DNA from: Actinospica robiniae DSM 44927
GTDB taxonomy: Bacteria; Actinomycetota; Actinomycetes; Streptomycetales; Catenulisporaceae
Assembly: GCF_000504285.1 (NCBI RefSeq)
Contig: NZ_KI632511.1
Location: forward strand, 5,934,154-5,998,153
Reading direction: 5' to 3'
Length of the DNA: 64,000 bases
Shown: positions 53,455-62,106 of the stretch, in pieces
How positions within the stretch are numbered: the stretch's first letter is position 1
Layout: the number at the start of each line of letters is the position of its first letter
Translations under genes and position numbers: made by a program
The notes under the pieces: generated by a model
Told to the model about the DNA's origin: nothing
The model's input: only the letters and a program-made list of their open reading frames with translations
Databases searched by the model: none

Positions 53455-54662
53455 CGTCCACCCCCGGCCAGCTCGCGCACCACGCCGGCCAGCGCGTGCA
53501 CGCCGGCCTCGCAGTCGGCCGTCTCCGCCTGCTCGGCGGGTGAGTGCGAGACCCCGGAAGGGTTGCGCACGAACAGCATCGCGGTCGGAATGCGCGCGGC
53601 GAGAATGCCGGCGTCATGCCCGGCCCCGGTCGGCAGCACCGGCGCGTCGTGCAGCGTCCTGATCAGACGGTCGCGCAGGGCATGGTCGAATTCGACGATG
53701 GGGGTCAGCGATTCGTTCACGACAGACAGTGACGCGCCGTCGCGCTCGGCCCGTTCCCGCGCGGCCGTCTCCAGTTCGGCCAGCAACGCGGCCAGCGCCT
53801 CCTCGGACGGGGCGCGCGAGTCGAGCCAGGCGCTGACCCGCGACGGGATCGCGTTGGTGCCGTTGGGCTCCACCTGGATCCGGCCGAAGGTGGCCAGCGC
53901 GCCGTGCGCCGCCGCCTTCTTGCGCGCGGCCAGCACGGTGAAGGCGTAGGCGAGCATCGGGTCGCGCCGGTCCTCGAGCCGGGTGGTGCCGGCGTGGTTG
54001 GCCTCGCCGCCGAAGTCGAAGCGCCAGCGGCCGTGCGGCCAGATGGAAGCGGCCACGCCGACCGCGCGGTCCAGCTCGACCAGCCCGCGGCCCTGCTCGA
54101 TGTGCAGCTCCACGTACTCGCCGATCCGGTCGAGCAGCTCCTCGTCCCGGCCGAGAGCGTCAGGGTCCTGACCGGCCGCGGCCATCGCGTCGGCCAGCCG
54201 GATCCCGTCGGCGTCGGTCAGCGCCCTGGCCCGGTCCGGATCCAACTGCCCGGTCAGCAGCCGGGATCCGGCGCAGGCCACGCCGAAGCGGGCGCCCTCC
54301 TCGTCGGCGAAGTTCGCGATCGCGACCGGGCGGCCGGGCTGCCAGCCCTGCGCGCGCAGCTCGTCCACCGCGGCGAGGGAGCTGATCACCCCGAGCGGGC
54401 CGTCGAACGCGCCGCCGTCCGGCACCGAATCCAGGTGCGAGCCGATGGCCAGCGCCTTGCCCGGCAGCTGCTCGCCCCACCAGGCCCACTGGTTGCCGTT
54501 GCGGTCGGTGCGCACGCTCAGTCCGCGGTCGGCGGCCTGCGCGGTGAACCAGGCCCGGCAGGCGAAGTCCGCCTTGGACCAGGCGAAGCGGCGGTAGCCG
54601 CCGCTGGAACGGGAGTAGCCCAGCGGCAGCAGCGACGTCCACAGCTCGTGGAAGCTCTCCAC
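53451..54662 (-). CDS. M20-family amidohydrolase in the hut operon
   Basis: A 403-residue metallohydrolase of the allantoate amidohydrolase/N-carbamoyl-L-amino acid hydrolase group. Zinc-site motifs are IGSHLDSVPDGGAFDGPLGV (His and Asp, about 80-100), NFADEEGARFGV, and the dimerisation-domain LHIEQGRGL and later HDAGILA. It sits 3 nt after hutU and overlaps hutF by 4 nt, inside the histidine operon. No HutG-type N-formylglutamate deformylase is seen, so the inference is that it removes formate from N-formylglutamate. Allantoate or N-carbamoyl substrates are the family alternatives. Confidence 0.82.
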   Translation of the reverse strand: MESFHELWTSLLPLGYSRSSGGYRRFAWSKADFACRAWFTAQAADRGLSVRTDRNGNQWAWWGEQLPGKALAIGSHLDSVPDGGAFDGPLGVISSLAAVDELRAQGWQPGRPVAIANFADEEGARFGVACAGSRLLTGQLDPDRARALTDADGIRLADAMAAAGQDPDALGRDEELLDRIGEYVELHIEQGRGLVELDRAVGVAASIWPHGRWRFDFGGEANHAGTTRLEDRRDPMLAYAFTVLAARKKAAAHGALATFGRIQVEPNGTNAIPSRVSAWLDSRAPSEEALAALLAELETAARERAERDGASLSVVNESLTPIVEFDHALRDRLIRTLHDAPVLPTGAGHDAGILAARIPTAMLFVRNPSGVSHSPAEQAETADCEAGVHALAGVVRELAGGGR

Positions 54663-54665
54663 GGA

Positions 54666-56321
54666 TCAGCCCTCGTTCATGGGGATGCGCACACCGCGCT
54701 CCGCCGCGACTTCCTGCGCGCGCTCGTAACCCGCGTCCACGTGCCGGATCACGCCCATGCCCGGGTCGTTGGTCAGCACCCGCTCGAGCTTCTGCGCCGC
54801 CAGCGGCGTGCCGTCCGCGACCGAGACCTGCCCGGCGTGGATGGACCGGCCCATGCCGACCCCGCCGCCGTGGTGGATCGAGACCCAGGAGGCGCCGGAG
54901 GCCACGTTGATCATCGCGTTCAGCAGCGGCCAGTCGGCGATCGCGTCCGAGCCGTCCAGCATCGCCTCGGTCTCCCGGTACGGCGAGGCGACCGAGCCGC
55001 AGTCGAGGTGGTCGCGGCCGATCACGATCGGCGCCTGCACCTCGCCGGAGGCCACGAGGTCGTTGAACCGCAGGCCGGCCTGGTGCCGTTCGCCGTAGCC
55101 GAGCCAGCAGATCCGGGCCGGCAGGCCCTGGTAGTGCACGCGCTCGCCGGCCAGGCGGATCCACCGCGCCAACGGTTCGTTCTCCGGGAACAGATCCAGC
55201 ACGGCGCGGTCGGTGACGGCGATGTCCTTCGGGTCACCGGAGAGCGCCGCCCAGCGGAACGGGCCCTTGCCCTCGCTGAACAGGGGCCTGATGTACTTCG
55301 GCACGAAGCCGGCGAAGTCGAAGGCGCGCTCGTAGCCGGCCAGTTTGGCCTCGCCGCGGATCGAGTTGCCGTAGTCGAACACCTCCGCGCCCGCGTCCTG
55401 GAAGCCCACCATCGCCTCCACGTGCTTGGCCATCGCCTCCCGGGACCGCGTGGTGAACTCGGCCGGCTTGGCCGCCGCGAAGGACTTCATGTCCTCGAAC
55501 GCCATGCCCAGCGGCAGGTAGGAGAGCGGGTCGTGGGCCGAGGTCTGGTCGGTGACGATGTCGATCGGCGCGTTCATCGCCAGCAGCTGGGGCACCAGCT
55601 CGGCGGAGTTGCCCAGCACGCCGATCGAGAGCGGCCGGCGCGCGTCGCGCGCCTCGATCGCGAGCTGCAGGGCGTGCTCGAGCGAGTCGGCCTGCACGTC
55701 CAGGTAGCGGTGCTCGATCCGGCGGGTGATCGCGCGCGGGTCGCAGTCGATGCACAGGGCCACGCCGTCGTTCATGGTCACCGCGAGCGGCTGGGCGCCG
55801 CCCATCCCGCCCAGGCCCGCGGTCAGCGTGATGGTGCCGGCGAGCGTGCCGCCGAAGCGCTTGGCCGCGACCGCCGCGAAGGTCTCATAGGTGCCCTGCA
55901 GGATGCCCTGGGTGCCGATGTAGATCCAGGACCCGGCGGTCATCTGGCCGTACATCATCAGCCCGAGCGCGTCGAGCCGGCGGAACTCCTCCCAGTTCGC
56001 CCAGTCCCCGACCAGGTTGGAGTTGGCCAGGATCACCCGCGGCGCCCACTCGTGCGTGCGCATCACGCCGACCGGCTTGCCGGACTGCACCAGCATCGTC
56101 TCGTCGCCCTTGAGCGTGCGCAGGGTGCGCAGCATCGCGTCGAACGAGTTCCAGTCGCGCGCCGCCTTGCCGGTGCCGCCGTAGACCACGAGCTCCTCGG
56201 GATGCTCGGCCACCTCGGGGTCGAGGTTGTTCTGCAGCATCCGGTAGGCGGCCTCCTGCTGCCAGCCGAGGGTGTTGAGGTCGGTGCCGCGCGGGGCGGT
56301 GACGAGCCGGGGACCGGTCAT
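54666..56321 (-). CDS. hutU: Urocanate hydratase
   Basis: A 551-residue NAD-dependent enzyme converting urocanate to 4-imidazolone-5-propionate. Signature stretches include [38 protein letters not shown] in segments, [15 protein letters not shown], the NAD-binding [11 protein letters not shown], and the active-site [16 protein letters not shown] (Cys). ATG 56321 is favoured because AAGGTGAG lies 7 nt upstream; the earlier GTG at 56333 is open too. It begins the leftward hut operon and diverges from hutH. Confidence 0.96.
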   Translation of the reverse strand: MTGPRLVTAPRGTDLNTLGWQQEAAYRMLQNNLDPEVAEHPEELVVYGGTGKAARDWNSFDAMLRTLRTLKGDETMLVQSGKPVGVMRTHEWAPRVILANSNLVGDWANWEEFRRLDALGLMMYGQMTAGSWIYIGTQGILQGTYETFAAVAAKRFGGTLAGTITLTAGLGGMGGAQPLAVTMNDGVALCIDCDPRAITRRIEHRYLDVQADSLEHALQLAIEARDARRPLSIGVLGNSAELVPQLLAMNAPIDIVTDQTSAHDPLSYLPLGMAFEDMKSFAAAKPAEFTTRSREAMAKHVEAMVGFQDAGAEVFDYGNSIRGEAKLAGYERAFDFAGFVPKYIRPLFSEGKGPFRWAALSGDPKDIAVTDRAVLDLFPENEPLARWIRLAGERVHYQGLPARICWLGYGERHQAGLRFNDLVASGEVQAPIVIGRDHLDCGSVASPYRETEAMLDGSDAIADWPLLNAMINVASGASWVSIHHGGGVGMGRSIHAGQVSVADGTPLAAQKLERVLTNDPGMGVIRHVDAGYERAQEVAAERGVRIPMNEG

Positions 56322-56383
56322 GCGGGAGCTCACCTTCTGGTGGACGGCGGTAACGGACGGGGGCCGATGGAGCCACCAGACAT

Positions 56384-56412
56384 GTTATGCAATCATTCAG
56401 TGGTGCGGTCAA
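56384..56412 (-). promoter_or_regulatory. Predicted hutU promoter
   Basis: On the minus strand TTGACC (56412-56407), a 17-nt spacer and CATAAC (56389-56384) fit a housekeeping promoter. The -35 overlaps the palindrome at 56404-56417. Confidence 0.55.
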
Positions 56413-56427
56413 CCGCATGGCTATATT
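56404..56427. promoter_or_regulatory. Palindrome TGCGGT-N2-ACCGCA in the hutU/hutH divergent region
   Basis: A perfect 6-bp inverted repeat with a 2-nt spacer (56404-56417). It covers the -35 of the hutU promoter and lies just upstream of a TATATT (56422-56427) that could be the hutH -10. A repressor here would act on both directions. The binding protein is not known; the RpiR gene after hutH is a candidate. Confidence 0.55.
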
Positions 56428-56465
56428 CATTTTGGGTTGGCGACCCGGAAGGCTCTGGAGGATCC

Positions 56466-58013
56466 GTGACCGTAGTGACTCTCGGCAAGGGCGACCTCGG
56501 CTTCGACGACGTGCTGGCCGTGGCCCGCGACGGCGCGAAGGTCGAGCTCGGCCCCGCGGCGCTCGACGCCCTCGCCCGCGGCCGCGCGGTGGTCGACGAG
56601 CTCGCCGCCGCGCCCACTCCGGCCTACGGCATCTCCACCGGCTTCGGCGCCCTGGCCACCCGGCACATCGACCCCGAGCTGCGGGCCGCGCTGCAGCGCT
56701 CGCTGATCCGCTCGCACGCGGCCGGCATGGGCGACCTGGTCGAGCCGGAGGTGATCAGGGCACTGATCCTGATGCGGCTCAAGACCCTGGCCACCGGGCA
56801 CACCGGCGTGCGCCCGGTGGTCGCCGAGACCATGGCCGCGCTGCTCAACGCCGGCATCACCCCGGCCGTGCGCGAGTACGGCTCGCTCGGCTGCTCCGGC
56901 GACCTCGCGCCGCTCTCCCACGTCGCGCTGGTGCTCATGGGCGAAGGCGAGGTGATCGGCCCGGACGGCACCGAGACCGCGGCCGGCCCGGTCCTGGCCG
57001 CGCACGGGATCACCCCGGTCGAGCTGGCCCCCAAGGAGGGCCTGGCCCTGATCAACGGCACCGACGGCATGCTCGGCATGCTGATCCTGGCCATCCGCGA
57101 CTTCGGCCGGCTGCTGAAGATCGCCGACGTCAGCGCCGCGATGAGCGTGGAGGCGCAGCTCGGCACCGACCGCGTCTTCCGCCCCGAACTGCACGCGATA
57201 AGGCCGCACCCGGGCCAGGCCGCCTCGGCCGCGAACCTCATCGACATCCTGGCCGACTCCGGCGTGATGGCCTCCCACCGCGGCGAGAACACCTGCACCC
57301 GGGTGCAGGACGCCTACTCGCTGCGCTGCGCCCCGCAGGTGGCCGGCGCCGCCCGGGACACCCTGGCCCACGCCGCCACCGTCGCCGAACGCGAACTCGC
57401 CGCGATCGTGGACAACCCGGTGGTGCTGCTCGCGGACGGCCGGGTCGAGTCCAACGGCAACTTCCACGGCGCCCCGGTCGCCTACGTGCTCGACTTCCTG
57501 GCCATCGCCGTCGCCGACCTCGCCTCCATCGCCGAGCGCCGCACCGACCGGATGCTCGACGTGGCGCGCTCGCACGGCCTGCCCCCGTTCCTCGCCGACG
57601 ACCCCGGCGTCGACAGCGGCCTGATGATCGCCCAGTACACCCAGGCCGCGCTGGTGTCCGAGAACAAGCGGCTGGCCGCGCCGGCGAGCGTGGACTCGAT
57701 CCCGTCCTCGGCCATGCAGGAGGACCACGTCTCCATGGGCTGGTCCGCCGCGCGCAAGCTGCGCCGCTCGCTGCAGAACCTGGCCCGGGTGCTGGCGATC
57801 GAGCTGCTCACCGCGGCTCGCGCGCTCGACCTGCGCGCCCCGCTGGCCCCCGCTCCGGCCACCGCCGCGGCGGTCGCGGCCCTGCGCGCGGGCGGCGTCG
57901 GCGGCCCCGGCCCGGACCGCTACCTGTCCATCGAGCTGCGCGCCGCCGAGCAGGCCGTGCTCGACGGTTCGGTGCTGGCCGCGGTCGAGGCCGTGACCGG
58001 TCCGCTGCGCTAG
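56466..58013 (+). CDS. hutH: Histidine ammonia-lyase
   Basis: A 515-residue lyase deaminating histidine to urocanate. It has PTPAYGISTGFGALA (about 50-64), the MIO-forming region YGSLGCSGDLAPLSH (about 138-152), LINGTDGMLG and GEN and later SMGWSAARKL motifs. The MIO tripeptide reads Cys-Ser-Gly where Ala-Ser-Gly is usual. GTG 56466 follows GGAGG by 4 nt; a GTG nine nt on is an alternative. It is divergent from hutU and 24 nt before the RpiR gene. Confidence 0.96.
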   Translation: MTVVTLGKGDLGFDDVLAVARDGAKVELGPAALDALARGRAVVDELAAAPTPAYGISTGFGALATRHIDPELRAALQRSLIRSHAAGMGDLVEPEVIRALILMRLKTLATGHTGVRPVVAETMAALLNAGITPAVREYGSLGCSGDLAPLSHVALVLMGEGEVIGPDGTETAAGPVLAAHGITPVELAPKEGLALINGTDGMLGMLILAIRDFGRLLKIADVSAAMSVEAQLGTDRVFRPELHAIRPHPGQAASAANLIDILADSGVMASHRGENTCTRVQDAYSLRCAPQVAGAARDTLAHAATVAERELAAIVDNPVVLLADGRVESNGNFHGAPVAYVLDFLAIAVADLASIAERRTDRMLDVARSHGLPPFLADDPGVDSGLMIAQYTQAALVSENKRLAAPASVDSIPSSAMQEDHVSMGWSAARKLRRSLQNLARVLAIELLTAARALDLRAPLAPAPATAAAVAALRAGGVGGPGPDRYLSIELRAAEQAVLDGSVLAAVEAVTGPLR

Positions 58014-58037
58014 CCGAGCCGATAGGCTGCGAGGCTC

Positions 58038-58907
58038 ATGGACCAGCACAAGCACGTGGACCAGCGCAAGCCCGCGTCGGAGCAGCTGCTCGCCCTGCTG
58101 GACGGGCGGCGGCTCTCGCCCGCCCAGCGCCGGATCGCGCAGTACCTGATCGACAACCTGGCCGAGGCCGCGTTCCTCAACAGCGTCGACCTGGCCGAGC
58201 GGGCCGGGGTCAGCCAGCCGGCGGTGAGCCGGTTCGCCGCCGCGCTCGGCTTCTCCGGCTACCCGGCGCTGCGCGACGCGCTGCGTCCGATAGTGCTCGG
58301 GGCCGTCGCGGAGACCCCGCAGCAGGTGCGTCGCAATGAGCTGCAAGCGGCGATCGCGGCCGAGGAGGCCAACCTCGCCACCCTGCACGAGCTGACCGCG
58401 GACCCGGAGCGGTTCGCCGCCCTCGGCCGCGAACTCGCGGCCAGTGCCTGCCTCCCGGTGCTCGGCCTGCGCATGTCCGACCCTGTGGCCTATTACTTCT
58501 GTTACGGCGCTGCCCGGATCCATCCGGACGTGCGCTTCGTGGACAGTGCCGGATCCGCCGCCTTCGACCTGCTGCTGCAGGCGAGGCAGGCGGGCGGCAC
58601 TTGGCTGCTCGCGTTCATGCTTCCGCGCTACGCCGTGGAAACGATCACAGTGCTCGATGAAGCCCACCGCCAGGGCTTCAAGGTCGCGCTCGTCACCGAC
58701 TCTCGGCTCGCCCCCTGGGCCGATCGCGCGGACGTCGTCTTCCCGGCCCCGGTCGGCTCCCGCCTCGTCTTCGACTCGCATGCCGCGCCCATGGTCCTGG
58801 CGGGCCTGCTCGTCCAGGCCATAGCCGACGCCGAGCCCGCGCGCACCCAGCTGCGCCTCGAAGAGCACGAGGCTCTTCACGAGAATCACGCGTACTACCT
58901 GCACTGA
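58038..58907 (+). CDS. MurR/RpiR-family transcriptional regulator
   Basis: A 289-residue regulator. An N-terminal HTH of the RpiR type (about 15-90: LSPAQRRIAQYLIDNLAEAAFLNSVDLAERAGVSQPAVSRFAAALGFSGY split over helices) is followed by a SIS-like domain (about 125-280), with weak sugar-phosphate motif. RpiR members usually sense phosphosugars, but some control amino-acid catabolism. Its position 24 nt after hutH makes it the likely hut regulator; no direct evidence. Confidence 0.85.
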   Translation: MDQHKHVDQRKPASEQLLALLDGRRLSPAQRRIAQYLIDNLAEAAFLNSVDLAERAGVSQPAVSRFAAALGFSGYPALRDALRPIVLGAVAETPQQVRRNELQAAIAAEEANLATLHELTADPERFAALGRELAASACLPVLGLRMSDPVAYYFCYGAARIHPDVRFVDSAGSAAFDLLLQARQAGGTWLLAFMLPRYAVETITVLDEAHRQGFKVALVTDSRLAPWADRADVVFPAPVGSRLVFDSHAAPMVLAGLLVQAIADAEPARTQLRLEEHEALHENHAYYLH

Positions 58908-59003
58908 GTGGCGTTGATCACACACCCGCCGACCGGATGAATGCGGCCGGGCCCCGGACGGCGCGTGCGCGTGGGTAAATGCGACGATAAGCCCGATAAG
59001 TCA

Positions 59004-59023
59004 GACTGAATGAGCGTTCAGTC
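59004..59023. promoter_or_regulatory. Operator-like palindrome upstream of Fe-S oxidoreductase
   Basis: GACTGAA-N6-TTCAGTC, a perfect 7-bp inverted repeat whose core reads TGAATGAGCGTTCA. This resembles actinobacterial TetR/FadR-type operators (TGAACG-N2-CGTTCA). It lies about 100 nt before the ATG, near a possible TAGACT -10 at 59052-59057. No TetR gene is in the window. Confidence 0.5.
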
Positions 59024-59125
59024 CAAGGTCGCCAAATAAGTTACTGGCGAGTAGACTGCGGCCGTTCGACGCAGCGCCCGCCCCGCCCCCGGGCGGACCG
59101 GCACCGAAGGAGTGACGTCCGGATC

Positions 59126-61303
59126 ATGCAGATCGCCGCGATCATCATCTCGCTGGGTATCGCCGTGGTGGGCCTCGCGCTCTTCGCGCAGGTCCTCGTG
59201 CGCATGTACCAGACGATCGCCATGGGCCAGCCGGTGCCCGGCCGCACCTCCAACCCGTGGGCCCGCACCAAGAACCTGGTGGTCGAGTTCGGCGCGCACA
59301 CCCGGCTCGCCCGCCGCGGCAAGCGCTGGATCGGCATCGCGCACTGGTTCGTCATGGTCTCCTTCGGGCTGCTCTTCCTCACCCTGGTGACCGCGTTCGG
59401 GCAGCTGTTCTCGGCGACCTTCCAGATCCCGCTGATCGGCCACTGGTGGCCCTACCAGTTCGTCACCGAGCTGTTCAGCGTGGTCGGCCTGTTCGCCATC
59501 GTCTTCCTGATGGCGGTGCGGCTGGCCAACCTGCCCCGGACCAAGGGCCGCAAGTCCCGGTTCTTCGGCTCGGTCATGTGGCAGGCGTACTACGTCGAAT
59601 ACACCATCCTCGGCGTGCTGCTGTGCATCCTGGTGCTGCGCGGGGCCGAGTGCGCGCTGGAGAACGGCTCGCGCTTCTCCATGGAGTACTTCTTCTCCGC
59701 GCCGATCGCCAAGGGCCTGTTCCAGGGCGCCTCGGTGGGCACCCTGCAGAACGTCATCTGGGCCGTGGCCACCCTCAAGATCGTGATCTCCTTCGCCTGG
59801 ATGATCACCATCTCGCTCAACTCGACCATGGGCGTGGCCTGGCACCGCTTCCTGGCCTTCGTCAACATCTGGTTCAAGAAGAAGGACGACGGCGGCACCG
59901 CGCTCGGCGCGCTCAACCCGATGCTCTCGGGCGGCAAGCCGATCGACTTCGAGGACCCGGACGAGGACGCGGTCTTCGGCGTCGGCAAGGTCGAGGACTT
60001 CGGCTGGAAGGGCCTGCTGGACTTCAGCACCTGCACCGAGTGCGGCCGCTGCCAGGACCAGTGCCCGGCCTGGAACACCGAGAAGCCGCTCTCGCCCAAG
60101 CTCATGGTGCTCGCCCTGCGCGACCACGCCCACGCCAAGGCGCCCTACATCCTGGCCGGCGGCGGGCTGGACCTGGCCGGCGAGGAGAAGGCCACCGAGG
60201 AGATGCTCAAGGGCGTGCCGCACGACGTCCTGGCCGAGGCGGCCCGCCCGCTGGTCGGCTCCCCCGAGGACAACGCCGTGTTCGCGGCCGAGGCGCTGTG
60301 GTCCTGCACCACCTGCGGCGCGTGCGTGGAGCAGTGCCCGGTGGACATCGAGCACGTCGACCACATCGTCGACATGCGCCGCTACCAGGTCATGATCGAG
60401 TCCGCGTTCCCGTCCGAGGCCGGCACGATGCTCAAGAACATCGAGAACAAGGGCAACCCCTGGGGCATGCCGGCCAAGCGGCGGCTGGACTGGGTCTCCG
60501 AGGTCGACTTCCAGGTCCCGATCGTGGGCGAGGACGTCGAGGACGTCTCCGAGATCGAGTACCTGTACTGGGTCGGCTGCGCCGGCTCGCTCGAGGACCG
60601 CGCGAAGAAGACCACCAAGGCCTTCGCCGAACTGCTGCACATCGCCGGGGTGAAGTTCGCCATCCTCGGCGGCGAGGAGAGCTGCACCGGAGACCCGGCG
60701 CGGCGGCTCGGCAACGAGTTCCTGTTCCAGATGCAGGCCCAGCAGAACGTGGCGATGCTCAACGAGGTCTTCGGAGACAAGCCGTCGAAGAAGATCGTGG
60801 CCACCTGCCCGCACTGCTTCAACTCGCTGGCGAACGAGTACCCGCAAGTCGGCGGTCAGTACGAGGTCATCCACCACACCCAGCTGCTCGACACCCTCGT
60901 CGCCGAGGGCCGGCTGACCCCGATCACGCCGATCGACCAGAACATCACCTACCACGACCCGTGCTACCTCGGCCGGCACAACAAGGTCTACACCCCGCCG
61001 CGCGAGATCATCGCCAAGGTGCCCGGCCTGCGCAACACCGAGATGCACCGCTGCAAGGAGAAGGGGTTCTGCTGCGGCGCCGGCGGCGCGCGGATGTGGA
61101 TGGAGGAGCGGATCGGCAAGCGCATCAACAACGAGCGGGTGGACGAGGCGCTCTCGACGAACCCTGACGTCATCTCCACCGCGTGCCCGTACTGCCTCGT
61201 GATGCTCGGCGACTCCATCACCGCGCGCAAGCAGAGCGGCGAAGTGCCGGAATCGATGGAAGTGGTCGATGTCTCGCAGTTGCTGTTGCGCTCCGTGAAG
61301 TGA
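59126..61303 (+). CDS. Membrane-bound Fe-S oxidoreductase (Rv0338c-like)
   Basis: A 725-residue protein. The N-terminal 240 residues have about five membrane helices (starting at residue 4), as in heme/quinone-linked HdrE/NarI-like subunits. Two [4Fe-4S] ferredoxin motifs, CTECGRCQDQC (about 308-318) and CTTCGACVEQC (about 395-405), follow. Two cysteine-rich CCG domains come last: CPHCFN and, with YHDPCYLGRHN, GFCCGAGGARMW near 650. This is the heterodisulfide reductase/glycolate oxidase Fe-S family; the M. tuberculosis relative is Rv0338c. Electron partners are unknown, perhaps acyl-CoA dehydrogenase flavoproteins. Confidence 0.88.
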   Translation: MQIAAIIISLGIAVVGLALFAQVLVRMYQTIAMGQPVPGRTSNPWARTKNLVVEFGAHTRLARRGKRWIGIAHWFVMVSFGLLFLTLVTAFGQLFSATFQIPLIGHWWPYQFVTELFSVVGLFAIVFLMAVRLANLPRTKGRKSRFFGSVMWQAYYVEYTILGVLLCILVLRGAECALENGSRFSMEYFFSAPIAKGLFQGASVGTLQNVIWAVATLKIVISFAWMITISLNSTMGVAWHRFLAFVNIWFKKKDDGGTALGALNPMLSGGKPIDFEDPDEDAVFGVGKVEDFGWKGLLDFSTCTECGRCQDQCPAWNTEKPLSPKLMVLALRDHAHAKAPYILAGGGLDLAGEEKATEEMLKGVPHDVLAEAARPLVGSPEDNAVFAAEALWSCTTCGACVEQCPVDIEHVDHIVDMRRYQVMIESAFPSEAGTMLKNIENKGNPWGMPAKRRLDWVSEVDFQVPIVGEDVEDVSEIEYLYWVGCAGSLEDRAKKTTKAFAELLHIAGVKFAILGGEESCTGDPARRLGNEFLFQMQAQQNVAMLNEVFGDKPSKKIVATCPHCFNSLANEYPQVGGQYEVIHHTQLLDTLVAEGRLTPITPIDQNITYHDPCYLGRHNKVYTPPREIIAKVPGLRNTEMHRCKEKGFCCGAGGARMWMEERIGKRINNERVDEALSTNPDVISTACPYCLVMLGDSITARKQSGEVPESMEVVDVSQLLLRSVK

Positions 61304-61398
61304 GCTAGGGCGGCGCAGCCGCCAGGAGTAGGCTGCCGTGCACAAGCGGCCGTACGGACGGCGCGCGCAGGTCCGGCTACGTGGAGGGCAGCGGCTTC

Positions 61399-62046
61399 AT
61401 GAGCGGCGAGGAACCGATCGGTGCGCAAGCACAGGAACCGGACACCGAAGCCGGCTCGGCCGCCGAGACCAGATCGGACCGAATACGCGCCTGGTTCGCC
61501 GGGCTCGGCCGCGCCCTGACCGCGCTCGTCATCACCCTGGCAGTGCTGGCCGTGCTCGGCACCGTCACCGACGTGGTGCTGCACGAGGTGCGGCACACCA
61601 ACACGAGTACGAGCTCGTACTCGGGCGTGACCTCGGTGGTGGTCGTCCTCGACGGCGACGTCTCGCTCACCGTGGTGGGCAAGGCGAGCGGCCAGACCGC
61701 GACCCTCACCGCCATCGACACCTCGACGCCGTTCGACGACCCGGTGCGCAGCACGGACGTCATCGGCGCGACGCTGTACCTGACGGAGCGTTGCCCCGAC
61801 TCCCGGTGCTCGGCGCAGCTGAGCCTGACCGTGCGCCCGGACGCGAGCGTGAGTGTCGTCGCCGGGAACGCGCTGCGGATGAACTCGGCCGTCATCGACC
61901 TCGACGGTGTCGGCGGCGGAGCCACGATCATGGCGGCGCCGGCGAAGGTCTTCATCACGGACACGACGGCCACGGGCGCGGTGCTCGGAACCCTCTCCTG
62001 CGACGTCCCCGCCGACTGCGCCGACATCGCCACTGCCAAGTCCTGA
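61399..62046 (+). CDS. Single-pass membrane protein, unknown
   Basis: A 215-residue protein. An acidic/polar N-terminus (about 1-33) precedes a membrane helix (about 37-58, ALTALVITLAVLAVLGTVTDV) and a Ser/Thr-rich outer domain of beta strands. Four cysteines are in two CPDSRCS and SCDVPADC pairs. No family is recognised. GGAGGG at 61383-61388 favours ATG 61399 over an upstream GTG. A convergent terminator hairpin follows. Confidence 0.65.
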   Translation: MSGEEPIGAQAQEPDTEAGSAAETRSDRIRAWFAGLGRALTALVITLAVLAVLGTVTDVVLHEVRHTNTSTSSYSGVTSVVVVLDGDVSLTVVGKASGQTATLTAIDTSTPFDDPVRSTDVIGATLYLTERCPDSRCSAQLSLTVRPDASVSVVAGNALRMNSAVIDLDGVGGGATIMAAPAKVFITDTTATGAVLGTLSCDVPADCADIATAKS

Positions 62047-62049
62047 GCC

Positions 62050-62082
62050 GGCGGACCCCGGGCGCGCCGCCCGCTGTCCGCC
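62050..62082. terminator. Hairpin between convergent genes
   Basis: A 7-bp outer stem (62050-62056 with 62076-62082) encloses a further GC stem. It lies directly after the membrane-protein stop and before the next convergent stop. Confidence 0.55.
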
Positions 62083-62106
62083 GCCGACCGCCCGCTGTGC
62101 CCGTCG

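Noticed and set aside
53904-58013. A 1369-codon plus-strand open frame across the hut locus
   Set aside because: Only its last 515 codons are hutH. The rest is antisense to hutU and the M20 gene and has the Arg/Gly/Pro-rich look of GC-biased shadow frames.
56427-61345. Long minus-strand frames opposite hutH and the Fe-S oxidoreductase
   Set aside because: Real genes with clear motifs occupy the other strand; these have none.
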